Positions 1-6,773 of a DNA stretch of 17,549 nucleotides are shown here, in pieces. Numbering within the stretch: the first letter of the stretch is position 1; each line of letters begins with the position of its first letter. The stretch spans positions 1-17,549 of the forward strand of contig CBDUEV010000063.1 of the NCBI GenBank assembly GCA_965366365.1, in the 5' to 3' direction. The position numbers were made by a program, and so were the translations under genes. This DNA is from CBDUEV01 sp965366365. Lineage in GTDB: Bacteria > Actinomycetota > Acidimicrobiia > Spongiisociales > JAENVV01. The notes beneath the pieces were generated by a model. That model saw only the letters and a program-made list of their open reading frames with translations. It did not search any database and was not told where the DNA came from.

Positions 1-20
1 CCCCCCCCCCCCCCCCCCCC
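1..20. other. Poly-C run at the window edge, probable assembly artefact
   Basis: The window opens with twenty consecutive C residues, ending 13 bases before the stop codon of the first gene. No comparable homopolymer occurs elsewhere in the window. Terminal poly-C (poly-G on the other strand) is typical of low-signal read ends from two-colour sequencing extended into a contig edge. I read it as an artefact, but a real homopolymer cannot be excluded from sequence alone. Confidence 0.6.
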
Positions 21-33
21 GCGACCACGCTAC

Positions 34-1347
34 TCAGGCCGGCGCCGGCTGCTTGGCCGCAGCCAATGCCAGCTCGAAATCGGCTTTGATGTCGTCGATG
101 TGCTCGATGCCGACGGACACACGGACGAGATCCGATTTCACTCCGGCTGCTGCCTGCTCGGCCTCCGAGAGCTGCTGGTGGGTTGTCGAGGCTGGGTGGA
201 TGACCAGCGTCTTGGCGTCTCCGACGTTGGCCAGGTGACTGGCCAACGTCACCGAGTTGATGAAGGTACGGGCGGCCTCGTAGCCTCCGGCGACACCGAA
301 ACTGAGGACTGCCCCGAATCCGTTGGTGAGATACCGCACGGCGGTCTGGTGGGATGGGTGGGATTCCAGCCCCGGATAGTTGACCCAGGCCACATCGTCT
401 CGGGCCTCCAGCCAGCGCGCCAGCTCGAGCGCATTGTCGACGTGACGCTGCACCCGCAGTGAGAGCGTCTCGAGACCCTGGATGAGGAGGAAGGAGTTGA
501 AGGGAGACTGGGCGGCGCCGAGATCACGGAGTCCCTCGACTCGGGCCCGAATTGCGAAGGCGATGTTGCCGAATGGCCCGTCGGGACCGAACACGTCTGT
601 GTAGACCAGCCCGTGGTAGCTGGGTGACGGCTCCGTGAACAGCGGGAACTTGCCCCCTCGCCAGTCGAAGTTCCCGGAATCGACGATGACCCCGCCGATG
701 CTGGTGCCGTGTCCTCCGATCCATTTCGTCGCCGACTCGACAACGATGTCCGCCCCGTGATCGATGGGACGGGCGACGTATCCGGCGCACCCAAAGGTGT
801 TGTCGACGATGAGCGGAATGCCGTGGCGGTGGGCCACGTCGGCCAGCGCCTCGAAATCCGGCACGACGTAGCCGGGGTTGGCGATGGCCTCGACATAGAT
901 CGCCTTGGTCTTGTCTCCGATTGCGGCTTCGAAGTCCTCCGGGTCGACGCCTTCGACGAACTTCACGTTGATTCCCAAACGTGGGAGGGCGACCTTGAAC
1001 TGGTTGTAGGTGCCGCCGTAGAGGAAGGTCGAGGAAACGATCTCGTCACCTGCCTGGGCCAGGTTCGTGATGGCAGTCAGCTGAGCGGCCTGACCCGAGG
1101 ACGTGGCCACCGCCGCCACACCGCCCTCGAGTGCCGCCACCCTTTGCTCGAACACATCGGTGGTCGGGTTCATGATGCGGGTGTAGATGTTGCCGAATTC
1201 CTCGAGCCCGAAGAGGCGGGCCGCATGGTCGGCGTCGTCAAAGGTATACGAAGTGGATTGATAGATCGGCACGGCTCGAGCGTTCGTGCCGGGGGCCGGC
1301 GTCTGGCCGGCATGGACTTGCAGGGTTTCGAATCGGTAATCGCTCAT
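34..1347 (-). CDS. metY: O-acetylhomoserine sulfhydrylase (MetY), copy 1
   Basis: This 437-aa enzyme belongs to the Cys/Met-metabolism PLP family (fold type I). Family knowledge: MetY condenses O-acetylhomoserine with sulfide to give homocysteine, the methionine precursor, in the cytoplasm. Visible hallmarks are the start FETLQVHAGQ, YTRIMNPT (residues 55-62), the cofactor-contact stretch SSGQAA (83-88), VDNTFG (181-186) and the Schiff-base lysine K208 in SATKWIGGHG. The C-terminal half contains SHLANVGDAKTLVIHPASTTH. Length matches the family (about 430 aa). The frame stays open to 1452, but ATG at 1347 is chosen because it opens the conserved N terminus and has GGAGG just upstream. That Shine-Dalgarno lies in a small hairpin (1348-1360). 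The leader carries a SAM riboswitch, so repression by S-adenosylmethionine is expected. Substrate (acetyl- versus succinyl-homoserine) cannot be fixed from sequence. Confidence 0.93.
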   Translation of the reverse strand: MSDYRFETLQVHAGQTPAPGTNARAVPIYQSTSYTFDDADHAARLFGLEEFGNIYTRIMNPTTDVFEQRVAALEGGVAAVATSSGQAAQLTAITNLAQAGDEIVSSTFLYGGTYNQFKVALPRLGINVKFVEGVDPEDFEAAIGDKTKAIYVEAIANPGYVVPDFEALADVAHRHGIPLIVDNTFGCAGYVARPIDHGADIVVESATKWIGGHGTSIGGVIVDSGNFDWRGGKFPLFTEPSPSYHGLVYTDVFGPDGPFGNIAFAIRARVEGLRDLGAAQSPFNSFLLIQGLETLSLRVQRHVDNALELARWLEARDDVAWVNYPGLESHPSHQTAVRYLTNGFGAVLSFGVAGGYEAARTFINSVTLASHLANVGDAKTLVIHPASTTHQQLSEAEQAAAGVKSDLVRVSVGIEHIDDIKADFELALAAAKQPAPA

Positions 1348-1360
1348 TGGAGTTCCTCCA
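1348..1360 (-). promoter_or_regulatory. Shine-Dalgarno hairpin in front of metY
   Basis: Read on the minus strand, the bases directly before the metY ATG are TGGAG-GAA-CTCCA, a perfect 5-bp stem with a 3-nt loop. The stem and loop contain the GGAGG ribosome-binding site (1355-1359). Folding would occlude ribosome entry, so this could be a translational control point. A 5-bp stem is only moderately stable, so the functional role is inference. Confidence 0.4.
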
Positions 1361-1402
1361 TGGTCACAAGGTTGGTGCTCTGACGTACGCCGGACCCGGT
1401 CT

Positions 1403-1448
1403 CTCTCGGATGGTGGCGGTGTGTCAGGGGGAACAAACCATCCGAGAG
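1403..1448 (-). promoter_or_regulatory. 11-bp hairpin in the metY leader (candidate attenuator)
   Basis: Perfect inverted repeat: CTCTCGGATGG at 1403-1413 and CCATCCGAGAG at 1438-1448, with a 24-nt loop. It lies between the SAM riboswitch and metY. On the transcript its 5' arm and loop overlap the last codons of a possible leader ORF (1424-1543). No U tract follows, so a classical intrinsic terminator is not evident. It may act as an antiterminator or terminator alternative, or as the riboswitch expression platform. Confidence 0.5.
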
Positions 1449-1543
1449 CCACGCATCTCCATACAGGCGTCGCTCGACATGGTCGAAGAAACCGGAGAGG
1501 CGCTCACTGAGGAGTCCTGGAGGAAGGCTGAATTGGCTGACAC
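1424..1543 (-). CDS. Candidate 39-aa leader peptide upstream of metY
   Basis: A GTG start (1541-1543) follows an AAGGAG Shine-Dalgarno (1554-1559) with a 10-nt spacer, giving 39 codons that end at TGA (1424-1426). The peptide is serine-rich. Near its C terminus it has DACMEMRGSRMVCSP: three Met and two Cys in 12 residues. Its last codons form the 5' arm of the hairpin at 1403-1448. Placement between a SAM riboswitch and metY, with Met and Cys codons, fits a ribosome-stalling leader peptide sensing sulfur amino acid supply, as known for cysteine-responsive leader peptides in actinobacteria. The same frame extends up to a TTG at 1609, but that start has no ribosome-binding site. No homology is recognised, and in GC-rich DNA an ORF of this size can arise by chance. 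Confidence 0.35.
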   Translation of the reverse strand: MSANSAFLQDSSVSASPVSSTMSSDACMEMRGSRMVCSP

Positions 1544-1599
1544 GATATCTGTGCTCCTTGTTCTCGCAGCGCTCTCGTGCGCCTCGAGCGGAGCATCCG

Positions 1600-1719
1600 C
1601 CTTCGGCAACTCATCGATCAGGCATTGGCACCGAATTCAGACTCGACCCACCGGGTCTGCGCCGTTCGGTTGCCGCGGTTTCACAGGGCCTGTCCCTCCA
1701 CCGCTCTTCATGAGCGCGT
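1600..1719 (-). ncRNA. SAM-I-clan (S-box) riboswitch
   Basis: The minus strand reads GAAGAGCGGTGGAGGGACAG, then GGCCCTGTGAAACCGC, then GGCAACC, then P3 and GGTGCCAA. These are the conserved core elements of SAM-I riboswitches in the right order. P1 can form between CTCAT (1710-1714) and ATGAG (1610-1614). P3 is closed by CCGAA/TTCGG, with an inner GACCC-GGT-GGGTC helix. Only about 5 nt separate CCAATGCCTG from the P1 3' strand, so the usual P4 helix is missing. A short hairpin (TTGCC-GAA-GGCGG) follows P1 instead, resembling the P5 arrangement of SAM-IV and SAM-I/IV variants. The predicted transcription start (1719) lies at its 5' edge. Known role: it binds S-adenosylmethionine and turns off downstream methionine genes, here metY. 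Class assignment beyond the SAM-I/IV clan is uncertain. Confidence 0.9.
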
Positions 1720-1725
1720 GGCGGC

Positions 1726-1754
1726 AGTATGGATGTCGAGGCGAGACCTGTCAA
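1726..1754 (-). promoter_or_regulatory. Sigma-70-type promoter of the metY riboswitch transcript
   Basis: On the minus strand TTGACA (1749-1754) and CATACT (1726-1731) are separated by exactly 17 bp. The predicted start is an A at 1719, directly before P1 of the SAM riboswitch. This is the best -35/-10 pair in the window and its location matches its role. Confidence 0.8.
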
Positions 1755-1991
1755 GGAGATCCGAGCTTGGCTGAGGCGCCGCCCGACCGGGGCTCGGCGG
1801 CTGTGCGAGCCCTGGCGCGCCCGGCTGCGCCATCCCTGCATCCGCGCGGCGTACACAGCCGCACGGTCGAGCTTCTTCGTCGCCGGCGTCACCTTGAGGG
1901 CGCTCTCGGCGGCTTCCCGGGCACCGGTGTCGAGCCGGCGATTGGGAGTGATGCTGGGCGGGCTCCTTCACTTCGGGCAGCGCTCCGACGG
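1755..1991. other. Intergenic spacer without a supported gene
   Basis: This 237-bp GC-rich stretch lies between the end of the hydrolase gene and the metY promoter. Open frames exist on both strands, but none has a ribosome-binding site at a sensible start or a recognisable domain. One minus-strand frame even reads straight through the riboswitch. It may hold transcription-termination signals for the hydrolase operon, but I see no strong hairpin. Confidence 0.5.
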
Positions 1992-2786
1992 TCAACCGCC
2001 CAGGAACCGTTCGAGGGCGGCGTTGGTCGACTGTGATCGCTCAACCATCATCATGTGCCCCGCCCCGGGCAGGATCTCGACCTCGGGGTCCTTCATGGCG
2101 ACGATGAGCCCCTGCGCGGACCGGACAGGAGTCATCTTGTCGGCTCCACCGAGCACGAAGAGGGTCGGGCACCCCACTCGGCTCGCCAATTGTCCCGCCT
2201 CCTGGAAACGGTCGCAAGCGGCTAGATCAGTGTGGAGGACTCCCGGACCCGAACGCTCCAGGGTCCGCACACACGAGCCGAGGAGCCAGTTGCCAGGTGA
2301 TTCGTGACCGCCCTGGTGCGCGGCCGCACCGAGCGACCAGCCTGCCACGAGCTCCACCGCCAGGCGATCGTTCCGCTCCGCGGCCGCCAGCAGTTCGGGG
2401 TGGACCGGCATGGTCTCGCTGATGCCGAACAAGGCGAGCTTCGAGACCCTGTCCGGATGATTGGCGGCGGCGGCAAGGGCAGCCAGAGCACCCATGGAAT
2501 GCCCCACCACTGCTGCCTCCTCGAGACCGGCTGACTCGATCAGGTTCGCCAGCCAGTCACCGATTTCCGTGATAGAACCGAGGGGCTCGCCGTCGGAGCG
2601 TCCGTGCCCGGGGAGGTCGACCGCCGCCACCGCAAAACCGCGATGGGCGAAGTAGCGAGTCTGGAGCACCCAGGTCGTGCGGTCGAATCCGGCGCCGTGG
2701 ACGAAGATCACTGCAGGGCGGGCGGGATCGAAATCGTGGCCGCCGGTTGCCGCGAACACGCTGTGGGAATCGACGAGGAGTTCCAC
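1992..2786 (-). CDS. Alpha/beta hydrolase (AB_hydrolase_1 family)
   Basis: A 264-aa cytoplasmic alpha/beta-hydrolase. Visible features are the oxyanion-hole segment VIFVHGAGFD (residues 26-35), the strand and turn AAVDLPGHGRSDG (54-66) and the nucleophile elbow GHSMG with S97. A lid region of about 70 residues follows, then D216 in LGGADKMTP and H244 in GAGHMM, completing a Ser-Asp-His triad. It begins with GTG only 2 nt after the TAG of the upstream metY paralog, with no clear Shine-Dalgarno, so translation is probably coupled. Sharing an operon with a MetY-type enzyme suggests an ester or thioester substrate linked to sulfur or amino acid metabolism, but that is inference. It is not MetX: it is about 100 residues too short and lacks the MetX nucleophile context. 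Confidence 0.88.
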   Translation of the reverse strand: MELLVDSHSVFAATGGHDFDPARPAVIFVHGAGFDRTTWVLQTRYFAHRGFAVAAVDLPGHGRSDGEPLGSITEIGDWLANLIESAGLEEAAVVGHSMGALAALAAAANHPDRVSKLALFGISETMPVHPELLAAAERNDRLAVELVAGWSLGAAAHQGGHESPGNWLLGSCVRTLERSGPGVLHTDLAACDRFQEAGQLASRVGCPTLFVLGGADKMTPVRSAQGLIVAMKDPEVEILPGAGHMMMVERSQSTNAALERFLGG

Positions 2787-2788
2787 GG

Positions 2789-4081
2789 CTATTTCTGTGA
2801 CGCTCGAAGCGCTCGACGCAGGTCCCCAAGCAGGTCCTCGACCGACTCCAAACCCACCGACAGGCGAACGAGTTCCTCGCCGATTCCGGCGGAGGCGAGA
2901 GCCTCGGAGGAGAGTTGCTGATGCGTCGTGGAGCCCGGATGAATGACCAGGGATTTGGCGTCTCCCACATTTGCCAGATGCGAAAAGACCTGGACGGCCT
3001 CGATGAACTTCCGTCCGGCTTCCCGCCCTCCCTTCACCCCAAAGCTGAAGATGGCCCCCGCTCCCTTCGGGAGCATCGTGGCGGCCAGCTCATGATCGGG
3101 GTGCGAGGCAAGCTCGGGATAGGAAACCCAGCTCACCTCTGGTGCCTGATCGAGAAACTCGACAACCGCCCTGGCGTTCGAGACGTGGCGATCCATCCGG
3201 ATCGGCAGGGTTTCGAGACCTTGCAGGAGGTAGAAGGCGTTCTGCGGACTGAGAGCGGCACCGAAATCGCGCAAGCCCTCCGCCCTCGCTCTTGCCATGA
3301 AGGCAGCCGGGCCGTACTCCTCGGCGAAGTCGAGTCCGTGATAGCCGGCGTAGGGTTCGGTGAGGGTCGGGAATTTGCCCGATGCTTCCCAATCGAACGT
3401 TCCCCCGTCCACGATGACGCCGCCGATGGCCACTCCGTGGCCCCCGATGAATTTGGTCGCCGAGTGCATGACGATATCGGCGCCCCACGAGAGGGGTTGA
3501 AACAGGTAAGGCGTTGCGAACGTGTTGTCCACCATGACAGGGATTCCGTGGCGATGGGCGACCTTGGCGACAGCCGGAAGATCCATGATCTCGAGCCCAG
3601 GGTTGCCGAGCGTCTCACCGAACACCAGGCGGGTGTCAGCCGTGATCGCCGCCTCGATGGCGGCCGGGTCTCGAGGGTCGACGAAGGTGGTGGTGATCCC
3701 GAACCGGGGCAGCGTATGGGTGAACATGTTGTGGCTACCGCCATAGATGGAGCTGGAGGCGACCACGTGTGCTCCCTGACCCATGAGGGTGGCGATGCCG
3801 AGAAAAAGCGCGGCCTGGCCCGAGGCGGTGGCGACAGCCCCGACGCCTCCCTCGAGTGAGGCGACCCTCTCCTCGAACACGGCGACGGTGGGGTTGGAGA
3901 TCCGCGAATAGATGTGGCCGGGGACCTCGAGGTTGAAAAGCGAGGCGGCATGATCGGTGGACTCGAACAGGTACGACGTCGTCATGTAGATCGGTTGAGC
4001 TCGTGCTCCGGTCGCCGGATCGGGCTGCTGACCGGCGTGAAGGGCAAGAGTCTCAAAGCCGAGCTTTTCGGGTTCCGCCAT
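2789..4081 (-). CDS. O-acetylhomoserine sulfhydrylase-like PLP enzyme (MetY paralog), copy 2
   Basis: A 430-aa Cys/Met-metabolism PLP enzyme. It shows FETLALHAGQQ (residues 9-19), YSRISNPT (58-65), TASGQAA (85-91), VDNTFATPYLFQP (184-196), the Schiff-base lysine K210 in SATKFIGGHG and SHLANVGDAKSLVIHPGSTTHQ near the C terminus. It is clearly divergent from the copy at 34-1347: its VDNTFATPY/MHSATKF signature replaces VDNTFGCAGY/VESATKW. The two probably arose by old duplication or separate acquisition and may differ in sulfur donor or substrate (sulfhydrylase, cystathionine synthase or methionine gamma-lyase type). The gene leads a two-gene operon with the hydrolase 2 nt downstream. No riboswitch precedes it. 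The start has no Shine-Dalgarno but a TAGTGT box 7 nt upstream, suggesting a leaderless mRNA. Confidence 0.9.
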   Translation of the reverse strand: MAEPEKLGFETLALHAGQQPDPATGARAQPIYMTTSYLFESTDHAASLFNLEVPGHIYSRISNPTVAVFEERVASLEGGVGAVATASGQAALFLGIATLMGQGAHVVASSSIYGGSHNMFTHTLPRFGITTTFVDPRDPAAIEAAITADTRLVFGETLGNPGLEIMDLPAVAKVAHRHGIPVMVDNTFATPYLFQPLSWGADIVMHSATKFIGGHGVAIGGVIVDGGTFDWEASGKFPTLTEPYAGYHGLDFAEEYGPAAFMARARAEGLRDFGAALSPQNAFYLLQGLETLPIRMDRHVSNARAVVEFLDQAPEVSWVSYPELASHPDHELAATMLPKGAGAIFSFGVKGGREAGRKFIEAVQVFSHLANVGDAKSLVIHPGSTTHQQLSSEALASAGIGEELVRLSVGLESVEDLLGDLRRALRASQK

Positions 4082-4088
4082 CGCCGTG

Positions 4089-4094
4089 ACACTA
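4089..4094 (-). promoter_or_regulatory. Candidate leaderless -10 box of the metY paralog operon
   Basis: On the minus strand TAGTGT ends 7 nt before the ATG at 4081. This spacing places the transcription start at the initiation codon, as in actinobacterial leaderless genes. No convincing -35 is seen. The box sits inside a perfect 10-bp palindrome, ACACTAGTGT (4089-4098), which could also be an operator. Confidence 0.45.
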
Positions 4095-4113
4095 GTGTTT
4101 CAAGGACGGACCG

Positions 4114-4138
4114 ACCTGTCGCAAGGACAACGACAGGT
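4114..4138. repeat. 8-bp inverted repeat between divergent genes (possible operator)
   Basis: ACCTGTCG (4114-4121) and CGACAGGT (4131-4138) are perfect inverted copies with a 9-nt spacer. The site lies about 35 bp upstream of the metY-paralog start and about 60 bp upstream of the start of the divergent surface-protein gene. The position suits a regulator binding site for either gene. The regulator is unknown. Confidence 0.4.
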
Positions 4139-4200
4139 TGCGGGTCTTCCGCGGCACGAATGGCCACACCAAGGTGGGGACCATGAACGAGGGGAATGCG

Positions 4201-6735
4201 ATGCGCGACGAAGATTCTGGATCGAGAAACCTGTTCTCCAAAGGCCATTCCACGACGCGCGATGCCCTCGGTCGACCTCTCGCAGGTTTTCTCGCAGCAC
4301 TCCTCGTCCTCGCCACGCTGGGGGCGCCCCTCCCCGCCGGCGCCAACGCCGCCATCATCGTGACAAGGGTCTCTCAGGCCGCCGGCGGCGGTGACGCCAA
4401 CGGTCCCAGCTCGGAGGCCTCCATCTCCGCCGACGGAAGCCGCGTCGTGTTCGCCTCCCGGGCGTCGGACATCGTGGCCGGCGACACCGGCGGGAAGAGC
4501 GACGTGTTCCTCTATGACTCCGGGTCGGGAACCACGACCCGGGTGTCTGTACATTCCAACGGGACCGCCGGCAACGACCACAGCGGCACCCCGGTCATTT
4601 CGGCGGACGGAAGCACGATCGCCTACTCGTCGACGGCCACAAACCTCGTCGATGGCGACCTGAACGGACGGCGCGACGTGTTCGTCTACGACGTCGCATC
4701 GAAGCAAACCACTCGGATCTCGGTTGCCACCGGCGGCGCCGAGGGCGACGACGACAGCGCGAATCCTTCCATCTCTGATGACGGCCACAAGATCGCCTTC
4801 AGCTCGGACGCCACCAATCTGGTCGTCGGGGACACCAATGGGGTGGGGGACGTCTTCCTTCACGAAAACGGGGTGACCACCCGCGTCTCGGTCGCCACGA
4901 GCGGGTCTCAGGCGTCCGACAACTCGGGCGGTCCGGGCATCTCAGGCGATGGAACCACGATCGCCTTCTATTCCTTCGCCGATGACCTCGTGGCTGACGA
5001 CACGCGCGGTGCGGCCGACATCTTCGTGCGCGAAGCCGGCGTCACCTCCAGGGTCTCGATTGCCAACGACGGCTCAGAAGCGAACCGGCTCAGTGGGCGT
5101 CCATCGGTCTCGGAGGACGGCAATCTCGTCGCATACACCTCGGCGGCGTCCAACCTCGTCGAGGGGGACACCAACGGATCCATCGATGTGTTCGTCTACG
5201 ACCGAACCGCCGGGGTGACCACACTCGTGTCCCGGGCGGACAACTCTTCACAGTCCGGAAATGGACCGAGTGGCGGACCTGCCCTCTCGTCGGTCAGCTC
5301 CAGCCAGCAGGCCAGCGGCGGTCCGGCCATCTCGGCTGACGGTGCGGCCATCACTTACAGCTCGGCCGCTACAAACCTCATCCCCTCCGACACCAACCTC
5401 CTCATCGACGTCTTCGTGTTCGACATGGCGTCGGCCACCACGGTTCGGATTTCCTCCAACGCCGATGGCACGGAGGGCGACGGTGACAGCCTCGCCCCGG
5501 CCTTGACCGCGGATGGCGAGATCATCGCCTTCTCCTCATCGGCCGACAACCTCGTGACCGGCGACTCCAACGGCGTTTCGGACGTCTTCACGTCACAGGT
5601 CGTCAACCGACCCCCCGTGCTCAACGATTCCTCTGCGACCGTGGCAGAAAAGTCTCCGATCGGGACACAGGTGGCCACACTGGCGGGGATCGATCCGGAC
5701 GGGGACCCGATCACGTATGCCATCACCGCCGGCAACGGGGTGGGCAAGTTCGCCGTGGGGGCATCCTCCGGGGTGCTCACGACGGCGGGCGCGCTCAACT
5801 TCGAGGCCAAGCCGCAGTACGTCCTGACCGTCGAGATATCGGACGGTGAACTCGTCGATAGGGCATTCATCACCATCGACGTTCTCGACGTGAACGAAGC
5901 GCCGACCGGCACCGGCTTCACCGTGACGGTCGCCGAGGATGTGGCGACCGGGACCGTGCTGGGCACCGTCACAGGAACCGATCCCGAGAACGACACCCTT
6001 TCGTACTCGATCGGCGGCGGCGACCCCAACGGCCAGTTCGCCATCCACTCCGCCTCCGGCAAGCTTTCGGTGGCCACGATCCTCGACTACGAGACTCAGA
6101 AGACGCACACCCTGACGATCGACGTGTCCGATGGGAGCTTGGTCGACGAGGTGACCGTCACCGTGAAGGTCACCGATGTGGAAGGGCCTTCCGACCCCGG
6201 TACCCCACCGCTCTTCAACCCCTTTGACGACGACGACGGCTCGATCTTCGAAGACGACATCGAATGGCTGTTCCTGTCGGGGATCACCGCCGGGTGTGGA
6301 GTCCGGCTCTTCTGCCCGAAGCTCCCTGTGACGCGGGGACAGATGGCGGCATTCCTGTCACGTGCCTTCAGTTTGCCCGCCACGTCGACCGACTACTTCA
6401 CCGACGACGACACCAGCATCTTCGAAGACGACATCAACAAACTCGCCGAGTCGGGCATCACGAAGGGCTGCGGTCCCACGTCGTTCTGCCCGTCGAGCAA
6501 CATAACCCGCGGCCAGATGGCGGCTTTCCTGGTGCGAGCCTTCGAATACACAGACAACGGCGGAGGCGACATCTTCGACGACGACGACCTCTCAATCTTC
6601 GAGGACGACATCGACAAACTCGCCACCGCCGGAGTCACGTTGGGGTGCAACCCGCCCGCCAACACCAACTACTGCCCGGCCAACCCGGTCACCCGCGAAC
6701 AGATGGCCGCCTTCCTCAGGCGTGCCCTCGAATAG
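4201..6735 (+). CDS. Secreted beta-propeller/cadherin-like/SLH-repeat surface protein
   Basis: About 844 aa. An N-terminal signal peptide has a hydrophobic core, LAGFLAALLVLATLGAPLPA, with cleavage likely near AGANA (about residue 49). Seven repeats of about 55-75 residues follow (about 49-468), each with a core like ISADGSRVVFASRASDIV, then GDTNGxxDVFxYD and TTRVS. These resemble PD40/TolB-type propeller blades, and seven would close one propeller. Two cadherin-like domains (about 469-665) begin NRPPVL and NEAPTG and carry DxDGDPI/DPENDTL. Three SLH-like repeats start near 673, 731 and 791: FxDDDxSIFEDDI, then a Cys pair (GCG...FCP) and VTRGQMAAFL. It is probably exported and held at the cell wall; ligand or function is unknown. 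ATG at 4201 follows GAGGGG. ATG at 4183, or a start at 4138, would only lengthen the n-region. The gene stands alone, divergent from the metY paralog. Confidence 0.88.
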   Translation: MRDEDSGSRNLFSKGHSTTRDALGRPLAGFLAALLVLATLGAPLPAGANAAIIVTRVSQAAGGGDANGPSSEASISADGSRVVFASRASDIVAGDTGGKSDVFLYDSGSGTTTRVSVHSNGTAGNDHSGTPVISADGSTIAYSSTATNLVDGDLNGRRDVFVYDVASKQTTRISVATGGAEGDDDSANPSISDDGHKIAFSSDATNLVVGDTNGVGDVFLHENGVTTRVSVATSGSQASDNSGGPGISGDGTTIAFYSFADDLVADDTRGAADIFVREAGVTSRVSIANDGSEANRLSGRPSVSEDGNLVAYTSAASNLVEGDTNGSIDVFVYDRTAGVTTLVSRADNSSQSGNGPSGGPALSSVSSSQQASGGPAISADGAAITYSSAATNLIPSDTNLLIDVFVFDMASATTVRISSNADGTEGDGDSLAPALTADGEIIAFSSSADNLVTGDSNGVSDVFTSQVVNRPPVLNDSSATVAEKSPIGTQVATLAGIDPDGDPITYAITAGNGVGKFAVGASSGVLTTAGALNFEAKPQYVLTVEISDGELVDRAFITIDVLDVNEAPTGTGFTVTVAEDVATGTVLGTVTGTDPENDTLSYSIGGGDPNGQFAIHSASGKLSVATILDYETQKTHTLTIDVSDGSLVDEVTVTVKVTDVEGPSDPGTPPLFNPFDDDDGSIFEDDIEWLFLSGITAGCGVRLFCPKLPVTRGQMAAFLSRAFSLPATSTDYFTDDDTSIFEDDINKLAESGITKGCGPTSFCPSSNITRGQMAAFLVRAFEYTDNGGGDIFDDDDLSIFEDDIDKLATAGVTLGCNPPANTNYCPANPVTREQMAAFLRRALE

Positions 6736-6773
6736 CTGCCCCATCACCGACCGTGGCCGAAACCGCATGAACA

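Noticed and set aside
1347..2036. Plus-strand open frame of 229 codons across the metY leader
   Set aside because: It runs antisense to the riboswitch and promoter, has no recognisable domain and no ribosome-binding site; high GC content leaves such frames open by chance.
1992..2786. Hydrolase as homoserine O-acetyltransferase (MetX), given neighbouring metY genes
   Set aside because: MetX is about 370 aa with a different nucleophile context and lid; this protein is 264 aa with GHSMG and a minimal alpha/beta-hydrolase layout.
3982..4863. Minus-strand 293-codon frame over the start of the surface protein gene
   Set aside because: It overlaps two well-supported genes and shows only low-complexity Gly/Val/Arg composition typical of an antisense shadow.
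4391..6732. Direct DNA repeats in the surface protein gene as a mobile or CRISPR-like array
   Set aside because: The repeats stay in frame and encode protein domains; spacing and divergence fit protein repeats, not a CRISPR array.
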